A DNA stretch of 64,000 nt from Dryas octopetala (GCA_963921425.1 OY992837.1:18802630-18866629), one strand, 5' to 3'. Shown: positions 11,220-23,470, counted from the first letter of the stretch. Notes: generated by a model from the letters alone, not told the origin. Program-made: numbers and translations.

Positions 11220-11368
11220 AATTTAGATATTAGTTTTAAAGACTGCTGATATGTAATATTGTTTAGATATGACTAAAAAAACCAACTGATATCTAAATTT
11301 CTATAATATCGGTTTTGTTACAAACCGATATCATAGTAGTGATATCTATGGCCTTTTTTGTAGTAGTG
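11220..11368. repeat. Right subterminal repeats of nested CACTA
   Basis: ACTGATATCTAAATT, AACCGATATCATAG and GTGATATCTATGG repeat the left-end motif just inside the right terminus. Confidence 0.8.
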
Positions 11369-13689
11369 AAGTGAAAAAATACAAGGCAGCAGACTCGGAG
11401 AAATGCTCTATTAAAGATGATGCCCTTACAAAAGTACTTGGTCCTGACCCACGAGGAAGACTAAGAGGGCTTGGATTTGGGGCAACCATTTCAAAGGTGG
11501 AAGGTCAAACACATATGTGTGATAAGTTCAATAAATTGGAGAATGAGATGCTGGACTTGAAAAACCAGATGCGAGATCTTATTTCTAAGTTAGACAAAGG
11601 GGGGATTAACACTGTAAGTAATGAGGATAAACATAATGATAATTACATTTTGTTCATATTAGATTTGTGTTAAAATTTGGTTTAATTGATGTCTTAAGCA
11701 TTGTTACAGCAAAAAGAAAACACAAGTGTTCAACATTCTGCTAATGAGGCATCACAAAGAAAACAGACAACAAATCCAAGTGTTCAACATTCTGCAAATA
11801 ATACAGCACAAAGCAAACAAAAGGAAAATGCAGCTGTTCTATGTTCTGATCATCCTGAGAATACAAAGTGCAAGTTGTTAAGTTGGCTTGGGACAAATGA
11901 AGTTGTTGCAATTGGTGAAATTGCATCCAAGGATCCCACTATATTGGTCCATCATGTGCCTCTTGGCCATGAGTGCTGGAAAGTTTGGGTGAATGATGTG
12001 TTAGATGATAGTGTGGCTCTATATTGACCAACACGTGAGTTCTTTCTTCTTTGTGAAGCATTAGGAAGTACAATTGCGTGGCCAATAAAGTATATCAAAG
12101 TATATTAGTCTCACATTTTCGAGGTACATTCCTTTTTCTTTACTTAATTTAGTTAATAGCTTTTTGGAATGTTGTAAGATAGGATGATATGTGATAATAC
12201 CAAGCTTTAGCTTTTGCATACACATGCATTAATTATTGCGTACAGACTTTGAACCAATTCCATTTCATCATACCCATATAATTTTGCAATTTAAAACAGT
12301 AATTTAACACCAAAGTTTATAATTTCAATTTTATTTATAAACTCCAATCCAATTGAGTAATCTTTCAATAATAGGATCTCTATAAAATCCAAAAAATCAC
12401 CCCTTCACAAACTATTGGTCAATTTTATTTTATTTTTAAAAGTAGAGCTTTATTTTCTTATAAATTCATTTGGCAAAACTCCTTGCCCCAAACGCTTGCT
12501 TAGATTCTTGTCAATTCTCACTGCAATTCAAATAATAAAGTACCATGTTCATCTCATTGTCTCTTACTGCATCCTCTACCTACTTCAAAACCTGAGCTAA
12601 TGATCGCATGGAGGCAAAGTAAATGGGCGATGAAGGGGGCTGCATATTTGAGAAGTAAACACAAGTTCCTGTATTATTGAAGCTAAATATCAATTTCATA
12701 TGTTTCCCTGTATTACATTCATCTGCTTTTTGTGGTATCGTGGGGATGCATGCCAAATTGATTTTTAGCTTCAGTGAAACTAAATACAAGTCCCTGTATT
12801 ACATTCATATGTTTTTACTTTGGCTGGTGTCCAGGAGATGCAAGCAATAATTTTCAACTTTCTATTTGAGCTGCTTGTAGATTTGGTTCTAATTACACTT
12901 AATTTTGAGTTTGGCTACTAGTTCATCAATTCTGAGTTTTTTTCTTTTGCCTTATCTTTTTGTTTTCTATCTTTCTTGGGTTTGGCTGCATAATCTTTGA
13001 CTTTTGTTTTGAATGGATTGTTTTTTCTGATTGTTATGCATATTTGCTCATGCTGTGGTGTATTTGGTTGAGATGATGTTCTTACTAACTACTGGAACAT
13101 CTTTCTTTCATTTATAGGATTCATTACTGATAAAATATCAAGTGCCACAATGATATGTTTTTAGATTAGCCTATTTTCTTTTTGGCACTGCATTTGTTTC
13201 CAAATGTATTAATCATAACTGAGTACTACAGCTAATTGGGGTTGGAGCATGGATTTACTTAATTTTTTCTTTCAAGTCTCAACTTAATTTTTATTACTTG
13301 TTGTCATACATTATGCTAAGCTTCTCACTATTCTAATAATTATTTTTAGGTACGAGATGAGGTTCCTAGAGTAGTTAAAGGGAATGTCAACATTTTTTTG
13401 GTGGATCCAATATATGGCTGTATGGGAGGCTCAATCGGGGCAGCATATATAGTTAGGAACTCTTGGTACTTATGAAATATATCTTGTTTTGGCTTGCATT
13501 TTGTTATTTACTCTTTAATTTCTAACTCTAAAAAATCTGACTTTGTATTTGGAATTGATTACCATAATTTCAATGAAGTGTGTATTTCTCTTACATTTAT
13601 TTTGATGCAGTATTTTATTTGGTAAAATTAAATGGCAGGTGTATGAAGCTAGATAGAAATTAAGTTGCATATGTATAAATAAGAAAAAA

Positions 13690-14027
13690 AAAATTAATAA
13701 CTCAAAGACGGCGTGCAAAATGTAAGCCGTAATATGTAGAATAATTACGGCGTGCAGATCATGTCGTAAATAACTCAAAGACGGCGTGCAAATGTAAGCC
13801 GTAATATGTAGACTAATTACGGCGTGCAGATCATGTCGTAAATTGTAATCTTAAACGTGAAAGATCGTTATTTATGGCGTGTTTTGTTTATATTTACGGC
13901 GTATATTGCACGCCATTATAAGTATAGACCTTTCACAGCATGCGCTTCAACGGCACACAGCGGCACACCGTAAATATCAATTTACGGCATGCAACGCCCG
14001 CCGTGGAAGCTCCATTTTGGTGTAGTG
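13690..14027. repeat. Right subterminal repeats of outer CACTA
   Basis: Motifs ACGGCGTGCA and the complementary TGCACGCC, with TAAGCCGTAATATGTAG between them, recur about ten times. They include a duplicated block near 13706 and 13768. The array ends at the terminal CACTACACC complement. The motif differs from those of both inner CACTA elements, so this is a separate subfamily. Confidence 0.8.
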
Positions 14028-14437
14028 TGATTAGGGGAGGCCTAAGAAACTCTTAATATATGCCTTAGGAGAACAATTGCGAGAAAGTAACTAATCAAAC
14101 CTTTTTAGCAGTCAAACTTTAATACATTGTGTTTGAATTGATTTGTCATCAGCCTTGGAAGGTTAGGGTATGTATATCTGATTTGAAGTTGAAAACTTAA
14201 GATTGCAAGATAGGATAATGGGTGTGTGCGTGTGGTGATGTGTGCGTGAGTTCCATACTTCCTAGAACCCCCTATTTAGTTATTCTTTTGATTAATTGAA
14301 TTGATTTGTTGTTTAGTAATCATTCCCTGTGGGATCGACCTCGTGCTTGTACGCTTTGCTACTGATGCGATTCGTGCACTTGCGAGCATACTTAGAATGA
14401 GATGCATGTTTATTTTGTTCTAAGAAAACAATAAACA
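14028..14437 (+). mobile_element. Truncated 5' LTR of Athila-like gypsy element
   Basis: This matches the last part of the 3' LTR (compare 52890-53000 with 55150-55439): GAACAATTGCGAGAAAGTAA, then CCCTGTGGGATCGACCTCGT, then TCTAAGAAAACAAT..ACA at the end. The LTR is cut on its left exactly at the outer CACTA terminus. It is followed by a primer-binding site, which identifies it as the 5' LTR. Confidence 0.85.
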
Positions 14438-14443
14438 AGTTTT

Positions 14444-14461
14444 TGGCGCCGTTGCCGGGGA
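14444..14461 (+). other. Primer-binding site, tRNA-Asp type
   Basis: TGGCGCCGTTGCCGGGGA lies six bases after the LTR end. It is complementary to the 3' end of plant tRNA-Asp(GTC), the primer used by Athila/Tat elements for minus-strand cDNA synthesis. Confidence 0.92.
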
Positions 14462-15165
14462 ATGATGTCTAATATCAATGAATTGATTTAATTAGTCATT
14501 AGAATTAGGTTATATTAGTTAGTTTTTATTTTCGGTCAGTTTTTAGTTTTGAATAAGTGTCATGCCTTTATAAGCATTCTTTCTACTGATTGTGTGTGTG
14601 CTCTTGATTAGGTGTTGTTTTATGAACCCTGAAGTTATTGCAAGGTTAGAGAGGCTAAAAAACGAAGCGTTAGGAACTTTACACATCAGCCCTCAACCTA
14701 GTGCATCTTTCGAGTAGTGAGGACATTGGGAGCGTCGAAATGGCTGAAGCAAATGAGAATGTGCCGCAGCCCTTGAGTCACTTTTTAACACCCTCACTGC
14801 CCACACAACCGTCTTGCATCCGTTATGCAACAATAGCAACTGATTTCGAGATCAAGAGTGGTCAGATCCACTTATTGTCGAGTTATCACGGTCTGAATGG
14901 AGAGGATCCGATCCCCTTCCTAAAGGAGTTTTCTGGGGTATGTGAAGCCGCACAATTGAGGGGATTGAATTTCGATCAGTATCGTTTGAGGATGTTCCCT
15001 TGCGCCCGCAAAGACAAGGCAAAGAGGTGGTTGTATTCGCTGCCTAGTGGTTTCATTTCGACTTGGGATGATCTTTCAAACAAGTTTATGAACAAGTTCT
15101 ATTCTATTTCCAAGACCAATTCGATTAGGAAGGAGATACTTGGATTTGTGCAAAAAGTTGATGAG

Positions 15166-17202
15166 TGTTGATTGTTTTCTTAGAACAAAATAAAAACATA
15201 TCTCATTCCAAGTATACTCGCAAGTGCACGAATCACATCAGTAGCAAAGCATGCAAGCACGAGGTCAATCCCACAGGGAATGGTTAATACACAACAAATC
15301 AATTCAATTAATCAAAAGAATAACTAACAAGGGGGTTTTAGGAGAGATGGAAACACACGCACACATCACCACACGCACACACCCATTATCCCATCTTGCA
15401 ATGTTAAGTTTTCAGTATCAAATCAGATATGCATACTCTAACCATTCAAGGCTAATGACAAATCAATTCAAACACAATGTATTAAAGTTTGACTGCTAAA
15501 AAGGTTTGATTAGTTACTTTCTTACAATTGTTCTCCTAAAGCATATATTAAGAGCTTCTTAGGCCTTCCCTAATCAGTTAACTTACATGTTCCCTAAGCG
15601 GATTTAAGGCAACTGTTATCCATATAAGACTCATTAAGATCTATGAGAACGCCAAACATGCACAACATAGAAGCTTTGATTATTTCCTTATAGAGGTCGC
15701 CCAAAACCATTACAAAGAATAATCCCTTATTCCCTTGTTACTTGTGATTTAGTGTCTTTGATTAGTCCACAGCTAAACCTAACAAATAAACTAGATGTAA
15801 TTATCCTAAGGTGGCCAGTCAAAGGACACAAACAACTAGTGACAGATTCAATCAGATAATGAGAATTTAATACATGCAAACATCAAACTAATTCATCAAG
15901 AGACGGATACACGATTTGTTAAAGTATGATATATCTGAAAATCAACCTACGACTAACATGCAAGATAGAATAATAAACTACATAATTAAAATAGAAAAGA
16001 AAATCTGAATAATATAAATAAATTCTCAATCCATACTTACAGTAAAATCAGAAACACAAACTAAAAGAAAACTAGAATTCTAGACAAAGAAAATTAAAAA
16101 CTAAGAGACACATCACTAGGGGTTGAAGGAGGGGCTGAAGGAGGCACCTAGCAAGCTGGAGGAATCCACGGCAAGGTGAGTTAGGGCTTGCGGCAAGGCT
16201 TGACTCCTTTTCTCTCTTGCTTGTCACGCCACTCAGCCACTCCTTCTCTCTCTCACTTTCGGCCTCTCACTCTCTCTCTGAATTATGAAAATAAGAAAAT
16301 ATGGGAACCCTAAATAATGAGAGAATAGGATATATTTATAAAGGTGAGGGAGAAATCCTTGTGAGGCAAGGCTAGGGATTTGCAGCAGCAGCTAGGGTTG
16401 GGGAAGTTTGGGCTTGCGGCAAGGCTTGGCAATGGGCTTAAGTGACACACGCCTAGGCCTCCTAGGGTTTCCTTCATGCGCATGGGCTGCCACTTGGGTC
16501 TTGCGTGATCGGCTGCATGGGTTGCTAGGGTTTGGCGCACGCATGCATGCATGGCACCTTCTGATTTCGGCATGACATAGGCCCATGACCCATTTGACTT
16601 GATGACATGTCATAGTTGGTTTGACTTCCCATTTTGTCCCTCATTTCCTTTTGAATTCAAATTCATTTCTTCCCTCCATTTGTTTCCATGGATGTCCACC
16701 ACCTTCTAGAAGCTTCTGGAACCTTGACTTGATAGAGTTGACTTTGACCAACCTTTCCTAGTCCAACTAGGATTTCCTGTAAATGAAGGATTCCTTATCC
16801 ATTTTGACTCCTTGTAATGTTGCCCCTGGAGTCTCCTAGTGTCATTAGGACTTCTTTCCCTAGTAGGGTTAAGTTTCTTAGTTCAACCAGGAATTCCTGT
16901 TCCAATCAGGATTTCTCATTTTTGGCTCAACAATGATGGTTCTGGACTTGATGTTTCCTAGTGTGACTAGGAATCCTCATTTGACTAGGATTTCTGCCAT
17001 TTTCCTGGTTTGACCAGGAATACCCAATTTTTCTAGTTTGACCAAGAAATGTCCCAAAATGACTCCATTTGCTCCTTCTTCTTATTTCTGCTTCATTTGA
17101 CCTGAAAACACAAAAACAAGAGAAGAAACACAAAATATCGAGTTCTAACACTCTGGGCTAAGGAATTAGTATCATAAAGTGATGCAAAATGCACACTCAT
17201 CA
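15166..17202 (-). mobile_element. Solo LTR of the Athila-like family in gag, TSD ATGAG
   Basis: It starts TGTTGATTGTTTTCTTAGAAC and ends ATGCACACTCATCA, the reverse complement of the 51851-55439 LTR type. ATGAG is present at 15161-15165 and again at 17203-17207. Joining the flanks restores the gag reading frame (KVDE / PFHET). A TATA box (TATAAATATA, minus strand) is at about 16331-16340. It is a solo LTR left by LTR-LTR recombination. Confidence 0.93.
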
Positions 17203-17769
17203 ATGAGCCATTCCATGAGACTTGAGACAGATTTAATGAGTTGCTTACTAGCTGCCCGCACCACAACCTAACCCCTTGGTATGTGATTTGTTGTTTTTAT
17301 CAAGGACTTTTGGAGAGGGATCAAGCCAAGGTGGATTCGGCATGTGGTGGTGCGTTTATGTCTAAAACTGAAGTTGAGGCTACATAATTATTTGAGTCAC
17401 TCTCTTTGAGTTCTCAACAATGGGATTCTAATCGTTCATGAGGAGGATCAAAGAGAGGATTATATGAGGTGGTTGATGCGCCAAACACCATGGAGGGACA
17501 AATTGCTGAAATCAAGACTATGGTGCAGAAGTTGTCATTGGCTCAAGAGAAAAGTTGATGGGTGTGCAAGCACAAGGGAATGACGTGGAGCAAGTGAATC
17601 AGGTTGGAAGCTATCCTAGGGTGCTGTATGACCCTTATTCCAACACTTACAACCCTGGATGGAAGAACCCCAATTTTAGGTGGAGCAACACAAATGGACA
17701 GTAAGCTAGTGGGAGCAACAACAAGCCTTATGTGCACCCTAATGCCGAGAGGTCTAGCTTGGAGGAGAA

Positions 17770-19273
17770 TGTTCGTTATATTTTAATACTCGCAGTGCAT
17801 GAATCTATATATAATATAGATGGCAAGCAAGGTCGATCCCACGAGGACTAATGATGATCTTTAAATGATAATCCTAATGCTAACAAAACAAGAAAATAAA
17901 AGACAAGTGGCTGCTCAAGTTGTCACGCCTAGGGCAGCTACTTACTGAAATGAAACACACACACACACGAGTTGGAGGAGCTTTGTATGACTTGAAAACA
18001 GCAAATTAAACCTACTTTAAAGACTAAGATGCGCAACTAGTAGAGAGTATGAAAACAACAAGTTATCTTGTGAAAATAGATGGATGATGATACTAGGACT
18101 CTAAGACTTTACCACTAGACCTCCTATTCAGTGTCATGGTGCAATTTCTGAAATCTTTAATTCCTATTGATGAATGCATTCGCATATTCACCTATGGCAT
18201 AGCATGAAATGCATGATTCCCCAAATGTACAAACTAGTGCATGGCGTCTACCCTAGTTTGGTACCCTATGAAACGTAGGCATGGCATCTACCTAAGAATG
18301 CAGCAAGGTCCATTAACACACAAATGAGATTATGAATGCAAATAAAACCCTAAGGCATGGCGTCTACCTTAGCTGCTTTAGTATTGATTCCACACAATCA
18401 GAATTCAGCCAATTACTAAATCCTAAGTTGTTTATCACTTGTATTAGGGGCTGATTGGTTGTCCTCACCCTAAATTGATTAAATTGTAGATGCAATAACC
18501 CTAGGTGATCAATCAAGGATTATAAACACATAGAGAACAATGATAAAAGTGAAATCAAAATCATCAAATCCATGGAATTAAACAAACAGCAACTACATCA
18601 CCAATCCACTGAATATTCGGCCTAGGGCTGAACCCTAGGCCCTAGAAAACGTGATTAGTTCATGCTAGAAAACAAAAACATCAAAGAAATCATGTTTTTC
18701 ATCTCCAAATTACAAGAAAAGAGAAGAAGAAAAGCCAAAACCCTAGGAGAGCTCACGCCTCCAAGCTGCAGCCCCTCTCTCTCTTTTTCTGATTTTTTCT
18801 CCAAGTCTGGGAACCCTAGAACTCAGCAAGAGTTTGGTTTAAATAGGTAAGTGTAGCTGATCCCTATAGACTTGCATATAGCTAATTTCCTCCCCTAATA
18901 AGCCTCCAATAAATCAGAAATTAAAAGGAGATAAATAAGGTAATTAAAAATCTGATTTTTAGAGCCAAATTAGGAAGGAAATTCTTTGCAAGGTGCAGCC
19001 AACCTTTCACTTAGCACACACGCCACTTCTCTTGTGGTTTGGCCTAGGCTTCTACTTCTTTCATGCTCTTGGACCCTCTCTTGGTCTTGGGCTTCTCTTT
19101 AAACAACAAATACTCATTTAAGCTCAAAATGGGCTGATTTGCATCCATTTGTTACCTATGGGCTTTCTACCTACAAAAGAGAGAAACACAAATAAATAAC
19201 ACAAAATATAGGGACTAAGTACTAAACACGTGAAGATAGAGGGCTTAAAATGCACACATTTAAGGACCCAACA
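17770..19273 (-). mobile_element. Solo LTR in gag, TSD GAGAA
   Basis: It begins TGTTCGTTATATTTTAATAC and ends TTTAAGGACCCAACA, flanked by GAGAA at 17765-17769 and 19274-19278. Near its left side is GGTCGATCCCACGAGG, the complement of the tract that sits close to the 3' end of Athila-type LTRs, so its orientation is minus. It differs from the 15166 LTR and represents another subfamily. Confidence 0.9.
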
Positions 19274-20496
19274 GAGAAGATCGCTCAGATTGCTCAAAGC
19301 ACCACTTCCCTAGCTCAAAGAACCAACGCCTTCATGAATCGGACCGAGCAGCAGATGCAAGCCAACTCGAAGGCTATTGCAAACTTAGAAAGTCAAGTGG
19401 GTTAGATTGCTACTACTTTAGGCAAAGAGAGAAGGGGAAGTTGCCTAGTCAGCCCGTCATCAACCCAAAGAATGAGAAGCATGTGAATGCCATTGTGAAA
19501 ACAACTCCAAGAAAGAGGGTGGGAGTAATCAAGACTAAGGAAGTGATTAAGATCATGGATAGTGAGGAAGAGAAGGATCCGATCATGACTGAAGAGTATG
19601 TGGATACACGTGTGATTCCCCTCATTCCGGACATCGATGTCACCAAGTTTCCAGCAACCATAAGGGAATTAAAGTCAATTGAGAAGAAGGTTGAGGAGCA
19701 AGGGCATAGTCACAACGTTCCTAGGGAGATTTATGGTTATCTCTTTGCAACTTATCCGATCAAGAAGAGAGATCCGGGCTCGTTGGTCATACCTTGCAGC
19801 ATAGGGGAGTATGAGATTGCCAATGCCTTAGTTGACAGTGGCTTAGTTATCAATGTCATGCCGCTGGTGGTGTTCAAAAAGCTTGGGTTTGTGGAAGCCA
19901 ATTGCACCCATTTAATTTGAACATTCGCTTCGCCAACTCTTCGATCGAAAGAGCCCTTTGTATGCTTGTTGACATTTTGGTTAGATGTCATAATTTACTA
20001 ATTCCCTGGTGATGTGTCTATCCTTCTTGGGAGGCCATTCTTGTGCACCTCTAACATGGAGTACAAGGCAATGGAGTGCTTAATGAAGATTCGTCACAAC
20101 ACCAAGCAAGAGCGAGGAGATTATCTATTATGGAGATGAAAAGGAGTAGATGGATAATTTCTTCAGCCCGTTCTTGGGGGATGTCGAGAGTAGCAATGGA
20201 AAGAAGAAGAGGAAAGGACGCAAGTAAAGGAGTGGCAATGTCAGGCTGAAGACAGAAAACCAAGCGCTGATTGAGAGGCAACCCAAACTTTTGTTTTAAA
20301 AAGAATCTAGAAGAAGCCATTGAAGACCAAGGAGGCCGCGCCTACCCTTGGAGTGTCAATGCTTGCATACGAAAGTAAACAGTTTCCTTATTTTTCTTCA
20401 TAAGACAATTTCATTTTAGTGTGTTTATTTGGTTTTGGATAGTTGCAATTTCCCTTTTTCGCTTATTTTGAGCATTCATGCATTTATTTCTTATAC

Positions 20497-20874
20497 ATTG
20501 AGAGCAATGTATCATTTAAGTGTGGGGGGAAAGACATTTGTCATTTGTTTGTGTTTTTAGGTTAGAATAAAATTTTTTTGTTTATTTGGTGTTTTTAGGT
20601 TAGGAAAAACTTTTTACTTTTGTTTTTAAACTTCAGGTGTCAAACCCACATCAAAATACACTTTTTCTTTAAATTTCATCCACCTTAGTGATGGATTTGA
20701 ATCTTTAGAAGTGTGCGACATTGTTTTAAAAACAAAGTTGTTGAGTTTTTTGTTTGTTTTGGGTAGTTTTGAGTACCCAACTAATTGATTTGATTGTGTA
20801 TGATTGTTATGAGCATGTTTAGTTTGTGTGTATATTTGGTGTTCTTTTCTTTCTATCAGTGTTCCATAGCATAT
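20497..20874 (+). other. Post-pol UTR of the Athila-like element, first part
   Basis: It contains CATTGAGAGCAATGTATC and AAGTGTGGGGGGAAAG, a motif pair found after pol in Athila/Tat elements. It then continues as noncoding T-rich sequence to the CATAT target of the Del LTR. The UTR resumes at 36043 and again at 51443 after the nested inserts. The interval 20566-20874 is duplicated at 33132-33439. Confidence 0.75.
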
Positions 20875-23470
20875 TGTCACGCCCCGAAACCCGGGAACGT
20901 AACAGAGGCACCTATCTTGAAAATACCAGAGACTACAACAACCAATCCCCTGGTGTTATAATCCCAAATATCCACAAAATAGGTTAAGCCTTTTGGTTTA
21001 GTAAAAATGGGTTGGATCAGAGTGCTTGAGTTTGCAGCGGAAAATTTATTTAGAAATAGTTAATTTAGAATTAAACCAACCCTCGGAGCTACTATTGTTT
21101 AGAGTAACTTCAAAGAAACTGTTTATATAAACTCGATAGTTTAAAAGTAGACAACCCAAGGACTCAGTATATATACATGATATGACCAATTGGTATATAA
21201 AGATAGTAAAAGGTCACCAAAGACCTGCCCAAGGAAATATACTGACTAAACAGGAACACAGGAGTTGACAAGCTCGAGACCTCACCACCACCCCCTTAAT
21301 CGAGGCCGTCAAAGTCCACACGCGCAGCACCTAAGAGGGAGAAAAATAACAATGTAGGGGTGAGCATCACATACGTTCATTGCTCCCCCTCAGGGAACTC
21401 CCTGCTAGGTTTGAAAAATAGTTTGGGATAATTTAAAATCAAATGCACAACACAAACCAGTTGTCAAGCTTTGTAAAACGAGTAGCATGCTCATACAATT
21501 TTCAAAATACAGTTTTCCGGGCCCAAGTTCAGAATCATACCTGTTGACCAGCCGTTAGGGCTAACTACCCTCTCACAAAAACATAACAAAGTCCTGCAGT
21601 CATTTGACCGGGACAGGGTAGCGAAAGTGGCCATTTCATGGTTATACCGCCTAGACTGGCCTCCCAAGAAGGACAATCGACCAGTCCGTCCATACAACCC
21701 CTCATGAGGTTTTGGGGATCGAAACCCAGGGTCTACCGTAAGGGACCTTTCACTCTCAAGTCAAACACAATAACAATCTCACGAGAATATGCATAACAGT
21801 CATCATTCTCATCATCATAAAACCAAGCAGATATGCCAATCAAAAACATGCATCTTTATCACACAGTATTTATTATATAGTACATGCAGGAAATCCACTA
21901 GTCAGAGTGTGTTGTCCCCCTACCTAGCGTCCAAAGCTTTTGCCTGTTTTCGAGTACAAATCACAATTTGCCACGTCGCAACGATCTCTTTTAGGTAACT
22001 GGAGTTCCTAGTTTGACAACAACTGGTGTTAAAAACGGTTTTCACGTAAATCGATGACCTTGTCTGTTAAGACCAGGTATAATTCAGAGGTTTGGCACTA
22101 GCGTAACTGCTTGGCTTCTCTGAATTCTTAATCCGACAGACTTTGCACCCCGAGGCAAACAGTCATGTCAGACCGTGTGGTTTCTATATCTATTTTAATT
22201 TATTGTCGAGGAGGTTGATCAGATATGAACCTACAACGTGACCAGGTCAGTGCATGGGGAAACTGAGGGAGCTCTGGCTCAGTACTCAACGCCTGTATGC
22301 TCATGGACTGACCTTAGTCATCACGTTATTTGGTTACCACTGATATGGCCTCAATATTTATTAAGTTCATTTGATAACAACAGTTAAACGGCGTTCCGTC
22401 TATAACCACAACTTAAATAACTGCAGATTAAATAAGCTGAGTTAAGGGTATACCTGTTGAAGACTTCCCACGGGCAGAGTCTCGGTACTACTAGACTTGC
22501 TAAGTAATAAGATTAAAATAGCCTAATTAACAAGAGATTAATTTAACAAAATTTTAGCAGAAATTCTACAGGGATCAAGAAATTACCTATGGAGCTCAGA
22601 AATAATTTTTTAAAAACTTCACCAAAACATAGCCTTCACACTACTAGAACTGAAGAGCTCGTCGCCACGATCGCGTAGGCGAAATCGGATCGTCGATCGG
22701 AGCTCCAGAACTCAAGATAAACTCAAAACAAGATTGAAGAAGAGAGAGAAAGGAGGAGAGAGGAGAGAGAAGCTCTCTCTTGGGAAGCGTGCGGCTGAAA
22801 TGTGAGGGATCAGCTGGGGGGGTGCGCTGCTATTTATAGGGAGAGTGAGTGAGTCAACTCGGTTGACTCATCCGAGTTGACTGGGTTGACTCAAGTCAAC
22901 CGTCACAAAATGGGCCAATGAGGAAGTGACACGTGGCATGTGCACTAACACTTGGCTGCACATGCAGCCATCAGATCTTGCTGCCATGCAGCGTTGGACG
23001 CTCCAGATCGTGCCACGTGGCGCGATCTGGTGATTTCCAATTTTATTTTTCTTTTTCATATATTCCCCAACTTCAAAAATTAATTAAAAATAGCTCGGGA
23101 CTCAGAAAAATACCTCGAAAAATACTACGGACTCGTATCGACTAGTACTAATTAACTATGAGGTCAAATTACCAATTTTCCCTTTAGAAAAATTTCAAAA
23201 ATTTCAAGCTCCACAAACTAAGAAAATTTAGGAAATTCATAAAATAATCTCCCGGACTCGGAATAATACGAGACTTGCACCGTTGGGTTCGTGAGTAAAA
23301 GTACTACCTTTTTAAGTTCTAACTTGGGTCAAAACCCTAGTCAAAATTGGTCAAACATTTTAAAGCTCAAGGTGAACAAAATTAGATTTTCTAACAAATA
23401 AATTCTATAAAACTTTTTTTGAAAATACGGAAAAATCACAAAATAAATTTGAAAATTTCCGAGTCTCACA
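20875..23470 (-). mobile_element. Del/Tekay-like LTR, copy A (3' LTR of minus-strand element)
   Basis: On the plus strand it runs from TGTCACGCCCCGAAACCCGG to TTCCGAGTCTCACA; the sense strand is minus (TGTGAGACTCGG...). It is 2596 bp. CATAT precedes it at 20870-20874. A minus-strand TATA box (TATAAATAG) lies at 22830-22838. To its right is an internal sequence with a polypurine tract, so this is the 3' LTR of an element whose other end is missing. It is nearly identical to copy B at 33440-36037. Confidence 0.9.

Larger units (their letters stand above)
6654..11368 (-). mobile_element. Nested CACTA transposon with captured gene pieces, TSD AAG
   Basis: Termini are CACTACTACAAAAAAG on the left and, on the minus strand from 11368, CACTACTACAAAAAAGG. 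They are perfect inverted repeats for 16 bases. AAG flanks both ends (6651-6653 and 11369-11371), the 3-bp duplication typical of CACTA. Removing 4715 bp and one AAG restores the reading frame of the host ORF2 exon. It has no transposase gene, so it is non-autonomous. Its gene remnants lie on the minus strand: a first-exon-like block, an RPB1 exon and a ULP1-like terminal exon. The remaining intervals (7290-7728, 7829-9106, 9545-10601) are A/T-rich, with a poly-A run at about 8309, and hold nothing else I can support. Confidence 0.92.
5244..12107 (+). pseudogene. CACTA ORF2, Transposase_24/Ptta-like, interrupted
   Basis: This is a multi-exon gene of the second CACTA protein, thought to bind element ends. 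Exons I can place are: a possible MAGE start at 5244-5255; about 5411-5823; 5919-6134; 6260-6352; 6447-6557; 6647-6653 continuing after the inserted CACTA at 11372-11613; and 11710-12107. Splice sites are GT/AG. The domain core reads ENWKDLSQEFRNQIWEHIT, then KLKKHWRDFRSLL, then FKRMRAKQT..HRTSRKSFARLEEEM, then DALTKVLGPDPRGRLRGLGFG. A C-terminal block LLCEALGSTIAWP follows. Damage includes a stop after KRGKKQ (about 5451), a one-base frameshift near 5655, the 4.7-kb transposon in exon 5, and a TGG-to-TGA change at 12025-12027 within VALY(W)PTREFF. Identification of the family is firm; activity is ruled out. Confidence 0.85.
4816..14027 (+). mobile_element. Outer CACTA (En/Spm) transposon, 3' part
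   Basis: The right terminus at 14027 reads GGTGTAGTG; its complement is CACTACACCAAAATGG, a CACTA terminal inverted repeat. Inside it lie subterminal repeats (13690-14020) and, upstream, a spliced ORF2 of the Transposase_24/Ptta class (5244-12107). The left terminus is not visible; LTR sequence abuts at 4815, so the transposase ORF1 is lost or lies beyond nested inserts to the left. The stretch 4816-4916 could encode a short acidic tail (LDLNLDDEDY), perhaps the end of ORF1, but this is a guess. The element end abuts a truncated Athila LTR at 14028, which suggests it had inserted into that LTR. The interval 12108-13350 is A/T-rich with no gene I can support. An exon-like stretch at about 13350-13440 contains NIFLVDPIYG in one frame. 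Confidence 0.7.
14622..20330 (+). pseudogene. Athila-like gag-protease, RT-less, split by two solo LTRs
   Basis: Gag segments lie at 14622-15165, 17203-17769 and 19274-19440. The order is MNPEVIARLERL start, FEIKSGQIHLLSSYHGLNGE, RMFPCARKDKAKRWLYSLPS, RKEILGFVQKVDE, then (after the first solo LTR) FNELLTSCPHHNL and YDPYSNTYNPGWKNPNF, then (after the second) MQANSKAIANLESQVG. The protease part (19441 onward) shows IPCSIGEYEIANALVDSGL with the DSG catalytic triplet and ends at ILLGRPFLCTSNMEYKAMEC-like sequence. Gag packages the RNA and the protease cleaves the polyprotein in virus-like particles. No RT, RNase H or integrase follows; sequence jumps to the conserved post-pol motif with CAAGCGCTGATTGAGAGGCA (about 20263). 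Several in-frame stops and frameshifts are present. Family assignment is firm; the element is defective and was probably non-autonomous. Confidence 0.85.
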
